Shown here: positions 9,789 through 18,686 of the stretch, piece by piece | Layout: each line of letters starts with the position of its first letter | Numbering within the stretch: position 1 is the first letter of the stretch | DNA from: Halomonas sp. KAO | GTDB taxonomy: Bacteria > Pseudomonadota > Gammaproteobacteria > Pseudomonadales > Halomonadaceae | DNA: 64,000 bases | Reading direction: 5' to 3' | NCBI RefSeq assembly: GCF_015595025.1 | Contig: NZ_JADNRL010000019.1 | Span: 148,225-212,224, forward strand | Position numbers and translations under genes: made by a program | The notes under the pieces: generated by a model | The model's database searches: none | What the model was told of the DNA's origin: nothing | Seen by the model: the letters and a program-made list of their open reading frames with translations, nothing else

Positions 9789-11188
9789 CCTCCATCAGCG
9801 CTCGTCTGCTGCTCTGGATTGGTCTGCCGTTTACGTTGGTCAGTATCCTCACGATTGTTACCAGCCAGGTGGTGCTCTCTCGCCAGATCAACGAAACCTT
9901 CGATGCGATGTTGCTGAATGCCGCCGAACGACTGGAGCGGCGCATCCACTCGGTGGATGGCGAGCTACGCATCAATATGCACTACTTCAGCATCAGCACC
10001 CTGGGAAGTCGCGGCGAGGGCAAGATCTTCTACCGCATTCGCGACAATGCAGGGAACATGCTGGCCGGCTTCGAAGGCCTGGCGCCGCCCCCGAACGAGG
10101 GTGAGATGCCGGTCTTCTACAACACCCGCTACGCTGGCAACGAATTGCGCGCCGTGGCCACCAGCTTTCCGGTAGTTCGCGCCACCCGGAGTGGTCAGAT
10201 CGAGGTGATCGTCGCCGAGTCCACCGAGACACGGGCCGGCCTGATCAAGGATTTCCTGCTGACACTCTCGGTGCTCATGGCTGTGGGCGGCCTGCTTGCC
10301 GTGAGCATCGCCCTGCTGGCCATTCATCAGGGCCTGGCTCCCTTGCGCGCCATCAGTCGCTCCCTACGCAGGCGCTCTCCCAATGACCTGGCCCCTGTCG
10401 AGGCAACGGTACCGCGGGAAGTCGCCACCCTGGTGGCCAGTATCAATGGATTGATGGAGCGAATGCGCCAGAGCATCCGCAATACCCAGCAGTTCAATGC
10501 CGATGTCTCCCATCAGTTGCGCACTCCGGTCTCGGAGATTCGTGCCTTGGCGGAGGTATCCACAATGCAATGCGATGACCCGTCATTGCGCCGCTCGCTG
10601 AAAGAGATCGGGCGCATCGCCGAGGACGCCGGCTACACGGTGCAGCAGCTGCTGACTCTGGCCAAGACCCGCCACGAGTTGGTGGACACCCAGGCTCTGA
10701 CACCGGTACTCCTCGGCGAGGTATGCCGGGAGGCCTGTGCCGAGGCGGCCGCACGGATCTACCAGGGCGGCCAGGAGCTGGAGTTTATCGAGGAGCAGAC
10801 CGGCGAGGTGCTTGCCGACCCGGTACGACTACGCTGGCTGGTGGAGAACCTGATCGAGAATGCCAGCCAGCATGCGGGGGGAAAGACGCCCTATCGGGGC
10901 ACCATCCGGGTGCGTGTTTTCCAGCAGGATGCAACGCCGACGCTGAGCGTCGCGGATGATGGCGTCGGCGTGGCCGCCGACGACCTGCCTCACCTTACCG
11001 AGCGATTCTACCGCGCCAGCCCATCGACTCCCGGCAGCGGCCTGGGCCTGGCCATCGTCGACGAGGTAGCCCGCGCCCACGGCGCCCATCTCCAATTCTC
11101 CAGCCCGACAGGCGAAGGACTCACCGTGAGCGTCACCTTTCCACCACGGAGCGGCGCCGACGTAGCCATGCGATCAGCGGAGGAGTGA
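9785..11188 (+). CDS. tctE: TctE-like sensor histidine kinase
   Basis: 467 residues. The N-terminal TM is at about 8-30, followed by a periplasmic sensor domain (about 35-155), a second TM (about 157-180), HAMP, then the H-box VSHQLRTPVSEIRALAEVS with His243. The N-box is ENLIENASQHA, and the G-boxes DDGVGV and GSGLGLAIVDEVA. It phosphorylates the adjacent regulator. The last 56 bp overlap, on the opposite strand, the 3' end of the AbrB-family gene. Confidence 0.87.
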   Translation: MTSISARLLLWIGLPFTLVSILTIVTSQVVLSRQINETFDAMLLNAAERLERRIHSVDGELRINMHYFSISTLGSRGEGKIFYRIRDNAGNMLAGFEGLAPPPNEGEMPVFYNTRYAGNELRAVATSFPVVRATRSGQIEVIVAESTETRAGLIKDFLLTLSVLMAVGGLLAVSIALLAIHQGLAPLRAISRSLRRRSPNDLAPVEATVPREVATLVASINGLMERMRQSIRNTQQFNADVSHQLRTPVSEIRALAEVSTMQCDDPSLRRSLKEIGRIAEDAGYTVQQLLTLAKTRHELVDTQALTPVLLGEVCREACAEAAARIYQGGQELEFIEEQTGEVLADPVRLRWLVENLIENASQHAGGKTPYRGTIRVRVFQQDATPTLSVADDGVGVAADDLPHLTERFYRASPSTPGSGLGLAIVDEVARAHGAHLQFSSPTGEGLTVSVTFPPRSGADVAMRSAEE

Positions 11189-12152
11189 GCAGAATCAGCA
11201 ACAGCAGGCGCAGCACATGGTGGCTGACCACATACACCGGGTCGATCTTCAGCGCCACGGCGATCACGGTCATTTCGCCGACGCCGCCGGGCAATAGTGC
11301 CAGCAGTATCGCCGCGAAAGGGAGCTCCGTCAGGCTCGACACTCCCCAGGCCGTAATCAGGGCCATCAACACCGCGTAGGCCCCGAACGCCAGTCCATAA
11401 CGCCCTACCTGAAGCAGCTGCGACCAGTCAGTACCCGAGAAACGCGAGCCTATCGAGCAGCCTAGCGTCAGAAAGGTCAGGATCAGCAACGGATCCGGCA
11501 AGAGTAGCCCATGGCCAAGGCTCGCCATGGCCGCGCCCACGGCGATGGGCCCCAGGAACTCGGGGATCGGCAGACGCAGCTGTCGCCCCAGCCAGGCACA
11601 GGCGGGAGCCAGCGCTAGCAGGTAGAGATCTGCCCAGTGGAGGCCACTGCCCTCTCCCAGAACCACCCCGCCAGCAAGATGGCTGGTCAGCAGGGCGGCG
11701 GATGCCACCACCATCACCAGGCGGATGGCATGGGTGATGGCGATCCAGCGTGTATCGGCGCCGAGACGGTCGGCGAGGATAACGGCCCCGTTCATGCTGC
11801 CTGGAAAGGCGCAGAACAGTGCGCTGAGCCGACTCATGCCGCTACGTGTGAAGAGCCAGCGACCGCCCAGCAGCACGAGCCCCATGTAGCCGAGCATGGC
11901 CAGCACGCTGGGGTACCACTCCAGCAGATGGGACAGCTCGCTCAGGTCGATGCGATTGCCGATAAACAGGCCGAGCATGGCGATGGCGCCGCGATGCAGA
12001 CGCGGGTCGATACCCGCACGCGCTCCGGCCAGGGAAGCCGCCAGCACCAGGAACAGCGGCCCCAGCATCCACGCCAGGGGCAAGGCGGCCAGGGTGGCCA
12101 GGCCGCCTCCCAGGCCGCCGATCAGCAGCGTCACCAGGGTGCGTTCGAGCAC
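11133..12152 (-). CDS. AbrB-family membrane protein (COG3180)
   Basis: 339 residues, almost entirely hydrophobic with a duplicated arrangement of membrane segments (GLATLAALPLAWMLGPLF; GAVILADRLGADTRWIAITHAIRLVMVV; ILLALLPGGVGEMTVIAVAL), as in the AbrB/YbdT-like family. The function of this family is poorly defined; members are described as putative ammonia-monooxygenase-like or as regulators/transporters. It starts 3 bp after tctA stops, so it is translated from the tctCBA transcript. The 3' end runs 56 bp into tctE on the other strand. Confidence 0.8.
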   Translation of the reverse strand: MLERTLVTLLIGGLGGGLATLAALPLAWMLGPLFLVLAASLAGARAGIDPRLHRGAIAMLGLFIGNRIDLSELSHLLEWYPSVLAMLGYMGLVLLGGRWLFTRSGMSRLSALFCAFPGSMNGAVILADRLGADTRWIAITHAIRLVMVVASAALLTSHLAGGVVLGEGSGLHWADLYLLALAPACAWLGRQLRLPIPEFLGPIAVGAAMASLGHGLLLPDPLLILTFLTLGCSIGSRFSGTDWSQLLQVGRYGLAFGAYAVLMALITAWGVSSLTELPFAAILLALLPGGVGEMTVIAVALKIDPVYVVSHHVLRLLLLILLTPPLIAWLRRRRSVVER

Positions 12153-12155
12153 GGC

Positions 12156-13664
12156 TCAGGCACTCGCGGCCTGCTTGCGTCCCCTGACCAGGCCCAGCAA
12201 GCGCTTGCCGAACAACGACACCAGCAGCAGCGCCAGGATAAGCAGGGTCACCGGGCGCTCCAGCACATAACTCAGATCACCACCGCTGATCTGGTAGGAG
12301 TGCAGCAGGGACTTCTCCGCCATGGCCCCCAGCAGCATGCCGATCACCGCCGCCGGCACCGAATAGCCGTAGTGGCGAAAGATCCAGCCGACCACCGCGA
12401 ACACCAGTACCGTTACCGGCCCGGTCATGTTGCCGGTGAGCCCGAAGGAGCCCATCACCGCCAGCACCAGCACCGAAGGGATCAGGTAGCGCATCGGCAC
12501 CTTGATGATATTGGCCAGCAGCGGGATGAACAGCAGCCCGATGACGAGCAGCAGGAACACCTGAGCGAAGTTGGCGAAGATGATGGCATAGACCACATCG
12601 GTCTGCTGGCGGATAAACTGCGGACCGCCGGTGATGTTATGCATGGCGAAGGCCGCCAGCATCACCGCCGTGGCCCCGCCACCGGGAATGCCCAGGGCCA
12701 GCAGAGTGGCCATGGAGCCCGCCTCAGAAGTGCTGTTGGCCGACTCCGAGGCCACCACGCCCTTGGGGTTGCCCTTGCCGAAGGAGTCCGGGTCCTCGTC
12801 GCGGCGCTGGGTCTCCACGTAGGAGAGCAGGTTGGAGACAGAGGAGCCTACCCCGGGCACCGCCCCCACGAAGACCCCGATCAGGCCACCGCGGATCATC
12901 ACCCAGGGGTAGCGAACGGCCAGCTTGAAGCCCTCGAAGATTCCCGAGACCTTGACCTTCCGGGAAGCCTTGGATTCGACGATAAAGTCCTTGTTGGCCA
13001 GCTTGAACAGCTCGGAGGCGGCGAACATGCCCATCATGGCCGGAATCACCGGCACCCCGTCGAGCAGGTAGGTCTGTCCCATGGTGCCCCGCGCCATGCC
13101 CAGCTCGTTGAAGCCGATCGTACCGATCAGCAGGCCCACGAAGCCGGCCATCAACCCCTTGAGCACCTGCTCGCCCTTCAGGCTGGCGATCAGCGTCATG
13201 CCCCACAGGATCACCGCGAACATCTCCGCAGGCCCCAGCTTGAGCACCATCAGGGACAGCGGCTGGATCATCACGAAGAGAATCAGATAGCCCATCAGCG
13301 TACCGAGCACGGACGACACCAGGGCAATCCCAAGTGCCTGGTTGTGCTTGCCCTGGCGCGACATGGGGTAGCCGTCGAAGGCGGTGGCGATGGCCGAGGA
13401 GGTGCCGGGAATATTCATCAGGATCGCCGGGATGCCACTACCGAATGAGCCCCCAGTAAAGATGGCGGTCAGGAACAGCATCGCCTGGACGAAATCCATG
13501 TACAGGGTCATGGGAAGGAAGATCGCCATGGCCATGGAGATCTGCAGCCCCGGGGTGGCGCCGAAGATCAGCCCGATAACGATACCGGGCAGCACCACCA
13601 TCCAGGGGGAAAAGCTCGAGAAGAGCAGGGCCAGTCCCTGCTCGACGGCGACAAAATCGATCAT
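12156..13664 (-). CDS. tctA: Tripartite tricarboxylate transporter, large permease subunit
   Basis: 502 residues, about 11-12 TM segments, with the TctA blocks GATPGLQISMAMAIFLP near the N-terminus and GIPGGGATAVMLAAF in the second half. It forms the main cation-symport channel of the TTT system and works with TctB and the binding protein TctC. ATG at 13662-13664; tctB ends 12 bp upstream. Confidence 0.93.
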   Translation of the reverse strand: MIDFVAVEQGLALLFSSFSPWMVVLPGIVIGLIFGATPGLQISMAMAIFLPMTLYMDFVQAMLFLTAIFTGGSFGSGIPAILMNIPGTSSAIATAFDGYPMSRQGKHNQALGIALVSSVLGTLMGYLILFVMIQPLSLMVLKLGPAEMFAVILWGMTLIASLKGEQVLKGLMAGFVGLLIGTIGFNELGMARGTMGQTYLLDGVPVIPAMMGMFAASELFKLANKDFIVESKASRKVKVSGIFEGFKLAVRYPWVMIRGGLIGVFVGAVPGVGSSVSNLLSYVETQRRDEDPDSFGKGNPKGVVASESANSTSEAGSMATLLALGIPGGGATAVMLAAFAMHNITGGPQFIRQQTDVVYAIIFANFAQVFLLLVIGLLFIPLLANIIKVPMRYLIPSVLVLAVMGSFGLTGNMTGPVTVLVFAVVGWIFRHYGYSVPAAVIGMLLGAMAEKSLLHSYQISGGDLSYVLERPVTLLILALLLVSLFGKRLLGLVRGRKQAASA

Positions 13665-13676
13665 GGTGTGACTCCC

Positions 13677-14132
13677 TTAGCCCGGAAGGATCAGCATATG
13701 CATGGGATAGGGCAGCATCTGCGAGAAGAAGAGTGCCACGCCGAAGCCGAAGGCCAGGCTATAGCCGCCCAGCAGTGGCCAGTTACGTTCGCCCTTGAGG
13801 ACCAGGAAGGCCGCGATAAACAGCACCGTGGCCACATCGAACCCCAGGCTCTGCAGCGACAGCACATAGACGGCGAACAGCCCCACTACCGGCAGGGTAT
13901 GGTGCAGCGGCTCACCCTCGCTCTCCTCGCGGACCAGCAGGGTGCCCTTCTTCAGGCGCACTCCTACCTCCAGGGCCACGATGGCCAGCACCACCAGGGA
14001 GAGAGGCAGGATCAGCAACAGGTTCTGGATGGCCGAGGAGACCCGGATGGCATCCAGCAGATACCAAAGGGTAAAAGCTGCCAGGGCCATGAGGACGAGC
14101 AGGTCCCCATAGTCGCGCTTGTTGGTGGACAT
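13677..14132 (-). CDS. tctB: Tripartite tricarboxylate transporter, small permease subunit
   Basis: 151 residues with four TM segments and little charged sequence, the expected size and layout for TctB. It is co-encoded with tctA and tctC. The GGAG ribosome site lies just after the hairpin at 14146-14173. Confidence 0.88.
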   Translation of the reverse strand: MSTNKRDYGDLLVLMALAAFTLWYLLDAIRVSSAIQNLLLILPLSLVVLAIVALEVGVRLKKGTLLVREESEGEPLHHTLPVVGLFAVYVLSLQSLGFDVATVLFIAAFLVLKGERNWPLLGGYSLAFGFGVALFFSQMLPYPMHMLILPG

Positions 14133-14145
14133 GAGAAAACTCCAG

Positions 14146-14173
14146 GCACCCCCGGCGGAATCGCCGGGGGTGC
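14146..14173 (-). promoter_or_regulatory. Strong hairpin between tctC and tctB
   Basis: A perfect 12-bp stem (GCACCCCCGGCG / CGCCGGGGGTGC) with a 4-nt loop begins 15 nt after the tctC stop and ends just before the tctB ribosome site. There is no U-run, so it is probably a 3' stabiliser or partial attenuator raising the binding protein over the permease. Confidence 0.6.
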
Positions 14174-14188
14174 ATCATGCGGGAAGGA

Positions 14189-15187
14189 TCAGTTGAGCAG
14201 GTCGGCGTAGGCCTCGAAGACCTCGAAGTTCGTACGCATCAGCTCATTGGAGCGCTCGGGCCCCACCCAGACGCCACCAATATCGCCAGCTTCAAGCTGC
14301 TCCTGAACCTCCTTGCGAGCCAGGGTATTCTGGATCGCCTCGGAGAGGATCGCGTAGCGCTCCGGGTACTGACGCTCGGTCTCGGCGGTCACCGCGAAGC
14401 CGCGCATGGAGCCCTGCAACACCGGCACCTCGATATCCATGGGGTCGAGCGCCTCGTTGATGGTCGGCGCGTCCCACTGCTCGATGCGCTCATCGTTGAC
14501 GATGGCCAGCGGGGTCAGGAACTCACGGATCCCTTCGCTGCCCTGCGCACTGATGGAGGTGAAGTGGACCTGGCCGCCGGCCACCGCGGAACGAGCCTCG
14601 CCGCCGCTGTTGTAGGTCACCAGGTTGAGGTTCTCCTGGGGAATGCCCGCCTCATCCAGCAGCAGGCGCACCATCAGATGGCCGGCGGAACCCTGTACCA
14701 CCGAGGCCCGAATCTCGCCGGGGTTATCGCGGATCGCCTCCAGCAACGACGGCAGGTCCTCGAAGCCGCTGTCCTTGTTCGCAGCGATCAGGTCCAGGTC
14801 GAACCACTGGAAGTTGATGAAGGAGAAGTCCTCGATGCCGTACTGGGCCCCTCCGGTAAGAATGGTGTTGGTCAGGTAGGGGGCAAAAGTGGAGGCGTAG
14901 ACGGTATAGCCGTCGTCCGGGCGCGACAGAATATAGTTCGCCGATACCTGGGTGCCAGCGCCGGGGCGGTTGGTGACCTTTACCGGCACACCGAGCTCCT
15001 CGGCCAGATAGGTGGAGACGGCCCGGGTCATGCGATCGGCACTGCCCCCGGTACCGAAGCCCACCACCAGGTCGACAGGACGGTCCGGGTAATCATCGGC
15101 GGCCACCGGAGCGGTCATCGCCAGAGAGGCCAGCATGGCTGCCGCGGCGCCTGCCATCAGGGGCTTGGGAAGGAAGCGATCGAACAT
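14189..15187 (-). CDS. tctC: TctC/Bug-family periplasmic tricarboxylate-binding protein
   Basis: 332 residues with a signal peptide (cleavage after AADD region near residue 31). The Bug-family blocks YPDRPVDLVVGFGTGGSADRMTR, VTNRPGAGTQVSANYI and DGYTVYASTF are clear. It captures citrate-like carboxylates for TctAB. First gene of tctC-tctB-tctA-abrB. The ribosome site is weak; an upstream leader carries three phased heptamers (15207-15243). Confidence 0.92.
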   Translation of the reverse strand: MFDRFLPKPLMAGAAAAMLASLAMTAPVAADDYPDRPVDLVVGFGTGGSADRMTRAVSTYLAEELGVPVKVTNRPGAGTQVSANYILSRPDDGYTVYASTFAPYLTNTILTGGAQYGIEDFSFINFQWFDLDLIAANKDSGFEDLPSLLEAIRDNPGEIRASVVQGSAGHLMVRLLLDEAGIPQENLNLVTYNSGGEARSAVAGGQVHFTSISAQGSEGIREFLTPLAIVNDERIEQWDAPTINEALDPMDIEVPVLQGSMRGFAVTAETERQYPERYAILSEAIQNTLARKEVQEQLEAGDIGGVWVGPERSNELMRTNFEVFEAYADLLN

Positions 15188-15206
15188 GGCGTGTGTACCC
15201 TACGTT

Positions 15207-15243
15207 GTTAGATAAAAATCAGTTAGATGAAAACCGGTTAGAT
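15207..15243. repeat. Three GTTAGAT heptamers at exact 15-bp spacing
   Basis: GTTAGAT occurs at 15207, 15222 and 15237, 20-56 bp upstream of the tctC start. The spacers share AAAA runs, so the array may be a decayed 15-bp tandem repeat or direct-repeat binding sites for the response regulator. Confidence 0.6.
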
Positions 15244-15361
15244 TCAGCTCGGGCATCGCCCGGCAACGTGACTCTAGAGGGCCAAGCTGTCACCAAGCTT
15301 GCATGGCACCAACCTTAGACTAAGGTCTATGTCATTTGGGCCGCTCCCTTTACCCCTTCCA

Positions 15362-15488
15362 ACACCCCCACTCCAGGCACGACCTGGCCGGACAGTGGCA
15401 TGAGTAGCTACTCTCTGGGGAGGGTCATAACGCCATCGGCGATTTCGATGTCAACGGCCAGCGGCTGTTCTTCCGCAGCGACGCGTAA
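15362..15488 (+). pseudogene. Decayed remnant of a tupA 3' end
   Basis: Bases 15381-15488 align without gaps to the last 108 bp of tupA (8875-8982); by hand count 90 of 108 bases agree, and a weaker match continues back to about 15362. One TGG codon is now TAG, yet the copy ends at the same stop codon position (TAA). Only the C-terminal about 40 codons remain. It lies in the 468-bp gap between tctC and liuA, which otherwise holds the heptamer repeat and the palindromic operator. Confidence 0.85.
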
Positions 15489-15527
15489 GCTGGATTGGAC
15501 ATTCGTCGTACAAGCCACAAGGTGCAC

Positions 15528-15543
15528 TTTACGTTAACGTAAA
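15528..15543. promoter_or_regulatory. Perfect palindrome TTTACGTTAACGTAAA, probable LiuR operator
   Basis: A 16-bp perfect palindrome lies 112 bp upstream of the isovaleryl-CoA dehydrogenase start. LiuR, a MerR-family regulator, controls liu operons in many gammaproteobacteria and is reported to bind ACGT-containing palindromes of this kind. A possible -10 (TAGTCT, 15551-15556) follows. No liuR gene is in the window, so the regulator must be elsewhere. Confidence 0.65.
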
Positions 15544-15655
15544 CCTGCCCTAGTCTTGGACCATATACGGTGTTATCACCCGATATGGCCCGTTGTGCGC
15601 GTCTCCCTACCCCAGCGCCAGACGCCACAACTCAGACAAGAACGGGAGTTCCCCC

Positions 15656-16825
15656 ATGCACACGCCCTTCAAGCCCCTCGACTTCGGCCTCGACGAAGAA
15701 CTCAACATGCTGCGCGAACAGGTCAATGCCTTCGCGCGCGACGAGATCGCCCCGCGTGCCGCCGAGATCGACGAGAAGAATGAATTCCCCAACGATCTCT
15801 GGCAGAAGTTCGGCGACATGGGCCTGCTCGGCATCACCGTCTCGGACGAGGATGGCGGCACCGGCATGGGCTACCTGGCCCACTGCATCGCCATGGAGGA
15901 GATCTCCCGGGCCAGCGCCTCGGTTGGCCTCTCCTACGGCGCCCACTCCAACCTCTGCGTCAACCAGCTCAAGATCAATGCCAATGCGGAGCAGAAGGCC
16001 AAGTACCTGCCCAAGCTGATGAGTGGCGAACATATCGGCGCGCTGGCCATGTCCGAGCCGGGCGCCGGTTCCGACGTGGTCTCCATGAAGCTGCGTGCCC
16101 GCCAGGATGGCGACAAGTACATCCTCAACGGCAACAAGATGTGGATCACCAACGGCCCCGATGCCGACGTTCTGGTGGTGTATGCCAAGACCGACCCGGA
16201 TGCCGGCTCCAAGGGCATCACCGCCTTTATCATCGAGAAGGACATGCCCGGCTTCTCCACCGCCCAGAAGCTCGACAAGCTCGGCATGCGCGGCTCCAAC
16301 ACCTGCGAGCTGGTGTTCCAGGACTGCGAGGTACCGGCAGAGAACGTGCTCGGCGAGGTCGGCAAGGGCGTGCGCGTACTGATGAGCGGCCTGGACTACG
16401 AGCGCACCGTGCTCGCCGCCGGCCCCATCGGCATCATGCAGGCCGCCATGGATATCGTGGTGCCCTATATCCATGAGCGTAAGCAGTTCGGCCAGTCCAT
16501 CGGCGAATTCCAGCTGGTGCAGGGCAAGGTGGCGGACATGTACACCACCCTCAACGCCTGCCGTGCCTATCTCTACGCCGTGGCGGCTGGCTGCGACCGT
16601 GGCCAGACCTCCCGCAAGGACGCCGCCGGCGTCATCCTCTACTGCGCCGAGAAGGCCACCCAGGTGGCACTGGATGCCATCCAGCTGCTCGGCGGTAACG
16701 GCTACATCAACGAATACCCCACCGGCCGCCTGCTGCGCGACGCCAAGCTCTACGAGATCGGCGCCGGCACCAGCGAGATCCGCCGCATGCTGATCGGCCG
16801 CGAGCTGTTCAACGAATCTGCCTAA
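15656..16825 (+). CDS. liuA: Isovaleryl-CoA dehydrogenase
   Basis: 389 residues from the ATG at 15656 (GGGAG upstream); a longer frame from 15593 has no support. Acyl-CoA dehydrogenase blocks: [25 protein letters not shown], and the C-terminal [35 protein letters not shown]. Glu249 in [12 protein letters not shown] aligns with the catalytic base of isovaleryl-CoA dehydrogenase, which sits at this unusual position. It converts isovaleryl-CoA to 3-methylcrotonyl-CoA with FAD, the third step of leucine breakdown. First gene of liuABCDE. Confidence 0.94.
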   Translation: MHTPFKPLDFGLDEELNMLREQVNAFARDEIAPRAAEIDEKNEFPNDLWQKFGDMGLLGITVSDEDGGTGMGYLAHCIAMEEISRASASVGLSYGAHSNLCVNQLKINANAEQKAKYLPKLMSGEHIGALAMSEPGAGSDVVSMKLRARQDGDKYILNGNKMWITNGPDADVLVVYAKTDPDAGSKGITAFIIEKDMPGFSTAQKLDKLGMRGSNTCELVFQDCEVPAENVLGEVGKGVRVLMSGLDYERTVLAAGPIGIMQAAMDIVVPYIHERKQFGQSIGEFQLVQGKVADMYTTLNACRAYLYAVAAGCDRGQTSRKDAAGVILYCAEKATQVALDAIQLLGGNGYINEYPTGRLLRDAKLYEIGAGTSEIRRMLIGRELFNESA

Positions 16826-16841
16826 CCACCGCCGACACTGT

Positions 16842-16913
16842 GTAGGAGCCCGATTTATCGGGCGATGGTTCATCGAGCGATGCTCAACATCGCGGGATAA
16901 ATCCCGCTCCTAC
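16842..16913. repeat. REP-like palindromic element GTAGGAGC...CTCCTAC
   Basis: The element starts GTAGGAGCCCGATTTATCGG and ends with its inverted counterpart GGGATAAATCCCGCTCCTAC, with further short inverted repeats inside. It fills most of the 119-bp liuA-liuB gap. Elements with these ends are common extragenic palindromes in Pseudomonas and Halomonas-like genomes. Confidence 0.7.
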
Positions 16914-16944
16914 CTCCCTTGGTAAACGTCTTCAAGGATTCGCT

Positions 16945-18552
16945 ATGAGCATCCTGCAAACCCAGATCAATCCGCGCAGCGAAGGCTTCCAGGCCAACGA
17001 GACGGCGATGCGTGATGAGGTGATGAAGCTGCGTGAGCTCACCGCCGCCATCGCCCAGGGCGGCGGCGAGAAGGCTCGCGCCCGTCACGAGAGCCGCGGC
17101 AAGCTGTTCGTGCGCGACCGTATCGACCACCTGGTCGACGAGGGCTCGCCCTTCCTCGAGTTCTCGGCGCTGGCCGCCCACGAGGTCTACGACTCCGCGG
17201 TGCCCGCCGCCGGCGTGGTCACCGGCATCGGCCGCGTCTCCGGCGTGGAGTGCGTGATCGTCGCCAACGACGCCACCGTCAAGGGCGGCACCTACTTCCC
17301 CCTCACCGTGAAGAAGCATCTGCGCGCCCAGGAGATCGCCCGCAAGCATCGTCTGCCGTGCATCTACCTGGTCGACTCCGGCGGCGCCTTCCTGCCCCGC
17401 CAGGACGAGGTCTTCCCGGATCGCGACCACTTCGGCCGCATCTTCTACAACCAGGCGACTCTCTCCGCCGAGGGCATCCCGCAGATCGCCGTGGTAATGG
17501 GCTCGTGCACCGCCGGCGGCGCCTATGTACCGGCCATGGCCGATGAGTCGATCATCGTGCGCGAACAGGGCACCATCTTCCTCGGCGGTCCGCCGCTGGT
17601 GAAGGCCGCGACCGGCGAGAGCATCAGCGCCGAAGACCTGGGCGGCGCCGATGTGCACGCCAAGAAGAGCGGCGTGGCCGACCACTACGCCGAGAACGAC
17701 GCTCACGCCCTGCAGCTGGCCCGAGCCAGCGTGTCGCGCCTCAACTGGCAGAAGCGCGGCCAGCTGAAGATGCAGGAGCCCAAGGCCCCGCGCCTCGACC
17801 CCGGCGAGCTCTACGGCATCGTCGGCACCGATCTCAAGAAGCCCTATGACGTGCGTGAGGTGATCGCGCGCATCGTCGACGACTCCGACTTCGACGAGTT
17901 CAAGCGCTACTACGGCGACACCCTGGTCACCGGCTTCGCGCATATTCACGGCCATCCGGTGGGCATCGTGGCCAACAACGGCGTGCTCTTCTCGGAGTCC
18001 GCGGTCAAGGGCGCCCACTTCATCGAGCTGTGTGCGCAGAGGAAAATCCCCTTAATTTTCCTCCAAAATATCACCGGCTTTATGGTCGGCTCGAAGTACG
18101 AGCATGAGGGTATCGCCAAGCACGGCGCCAAGCTGGTCACCGCGGTGGCCTGCGCCAAGGTGCCCAAGTTCACCGTGCTGATCGGCGGCAGCTTCGGCGC
18201 CGGCAACTACGGCATGTGCGGCCGCGCCTACGACCCCAACCTGCTGTTCATGTGGCCGAATGCGCGAATTTCCGTGATGGGCGGCGAGCAGGCCGCCGGC
18301 GTGCTGGCTCAGGTCAAGCGCGAGCAGATCGAACGCGAAGGCAAGCAGTGGTCCCCGGAAGAGGAAGAGGCGTTCAAGCGGCCCACCCGCGAGCAGTACG
18401 AGCACCAGGGCCACCCCTACTACGCCAGCGCTCGGCTGTGGGACGACGGCGTCATCGACCCGGCCCAGACCCGCGATGTGCTCGGCCTGTCACTTGCCGC
18501 CGCCATGAATGCCGAGGTCGAAGAGACCAAGTTCGGCGTGTTCCGGATGTGA
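16945..18552 (+). CDS. liuB: 3-methylcrotonyl-CoA carboxylase, carboxyltransferase (beta) subunit
   Basis: 535 residues, the normal length. Carboxyltransferase blocks: [65 protein letters not shown], and [40 protein letters not shown]. With LiuD it carboxylates 3-methylcrotonyl-CoA to 3-methylglutaconyl-CoA using biotin. ATG at 16945 after AAGGA. Confidence 0.95.
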   Translation: MSILQTQINPRSEGFQANETAMRDEVMKLRELTAAIAQGGGEKARARHESRGKLFVRDRIDHLVDEGSPFLEFSALAAHEVYDSAVPAAGVVTGIGRVSGVECVIVANDATVKGGTYFPLTVKKHLRAQEIARKHRLPCIYLVDSGGAFLPRQDEVFPDRDHFGRIFYNQATLSAEGIPQIAVVMGSCTAGGAYVPAMADESIIVREQGTIFLGGPPLVKAATGESISAEDLGGADVHAKKSGVADHYAENDAHALQLARASVSRLNWQKRGQLKMQEPKAPRLDPGELYGIVGTDLKKPYDVREVIARIVDDSDFDEFKRYYGDTLVTGFAHIHGHPVGIVANNGVLFSESAVKGAHFIELCAQRKIPLIFLQNITGFMVGSKYEHEGIAKHGAKLVTAVACAKVPKFTVLIGGSFGAGNYGMCGRAYDPNLLFMWPNARISVMGGEQAAGVLAQVKREQIEREGKQWSPEEEEAFKRPTREQYEHQGHPYYASARLWDDGVIDPAQTRDVLGLSLAAAMNAEVEETKFGVFRM

Positions 18553-18577
18553 TCTTCCTTGCCATGCAAGGGAGGTG

Positions 18578-18664
18578 GTAGGAGCGCGATGTATCGCGCG
18601 AACCGCCGCTCTGCGGCCAACCTGGACGCCTTCGCGTCATTCGCCCGACAAGTCGAGCTCCTAC
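18578..18664. repeat. REP-like element, second copy with GTAGGAGC ends
   Basis: GTAGGAGCGCGATGTATCGC at the left and GAGCTCCTAC at the right, with GCGATGTATCGC and inner palindromes, fill the liuB-liuC gap. The ends match the 16842-16913 element while the centre differs. Confidence 0.65.
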
Positions 18665-18686
18665 ACCCAACGCAGAGACAATTGCT

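Noticed and set aside
11637..13448. 603-codon plus-strand open frame antisense to the tctA/AbrB-family genes
   Set aside because: His/Gln-rich, low-complexity translation with no domain; caused by high GC at third positions of the real minus-strand genes.
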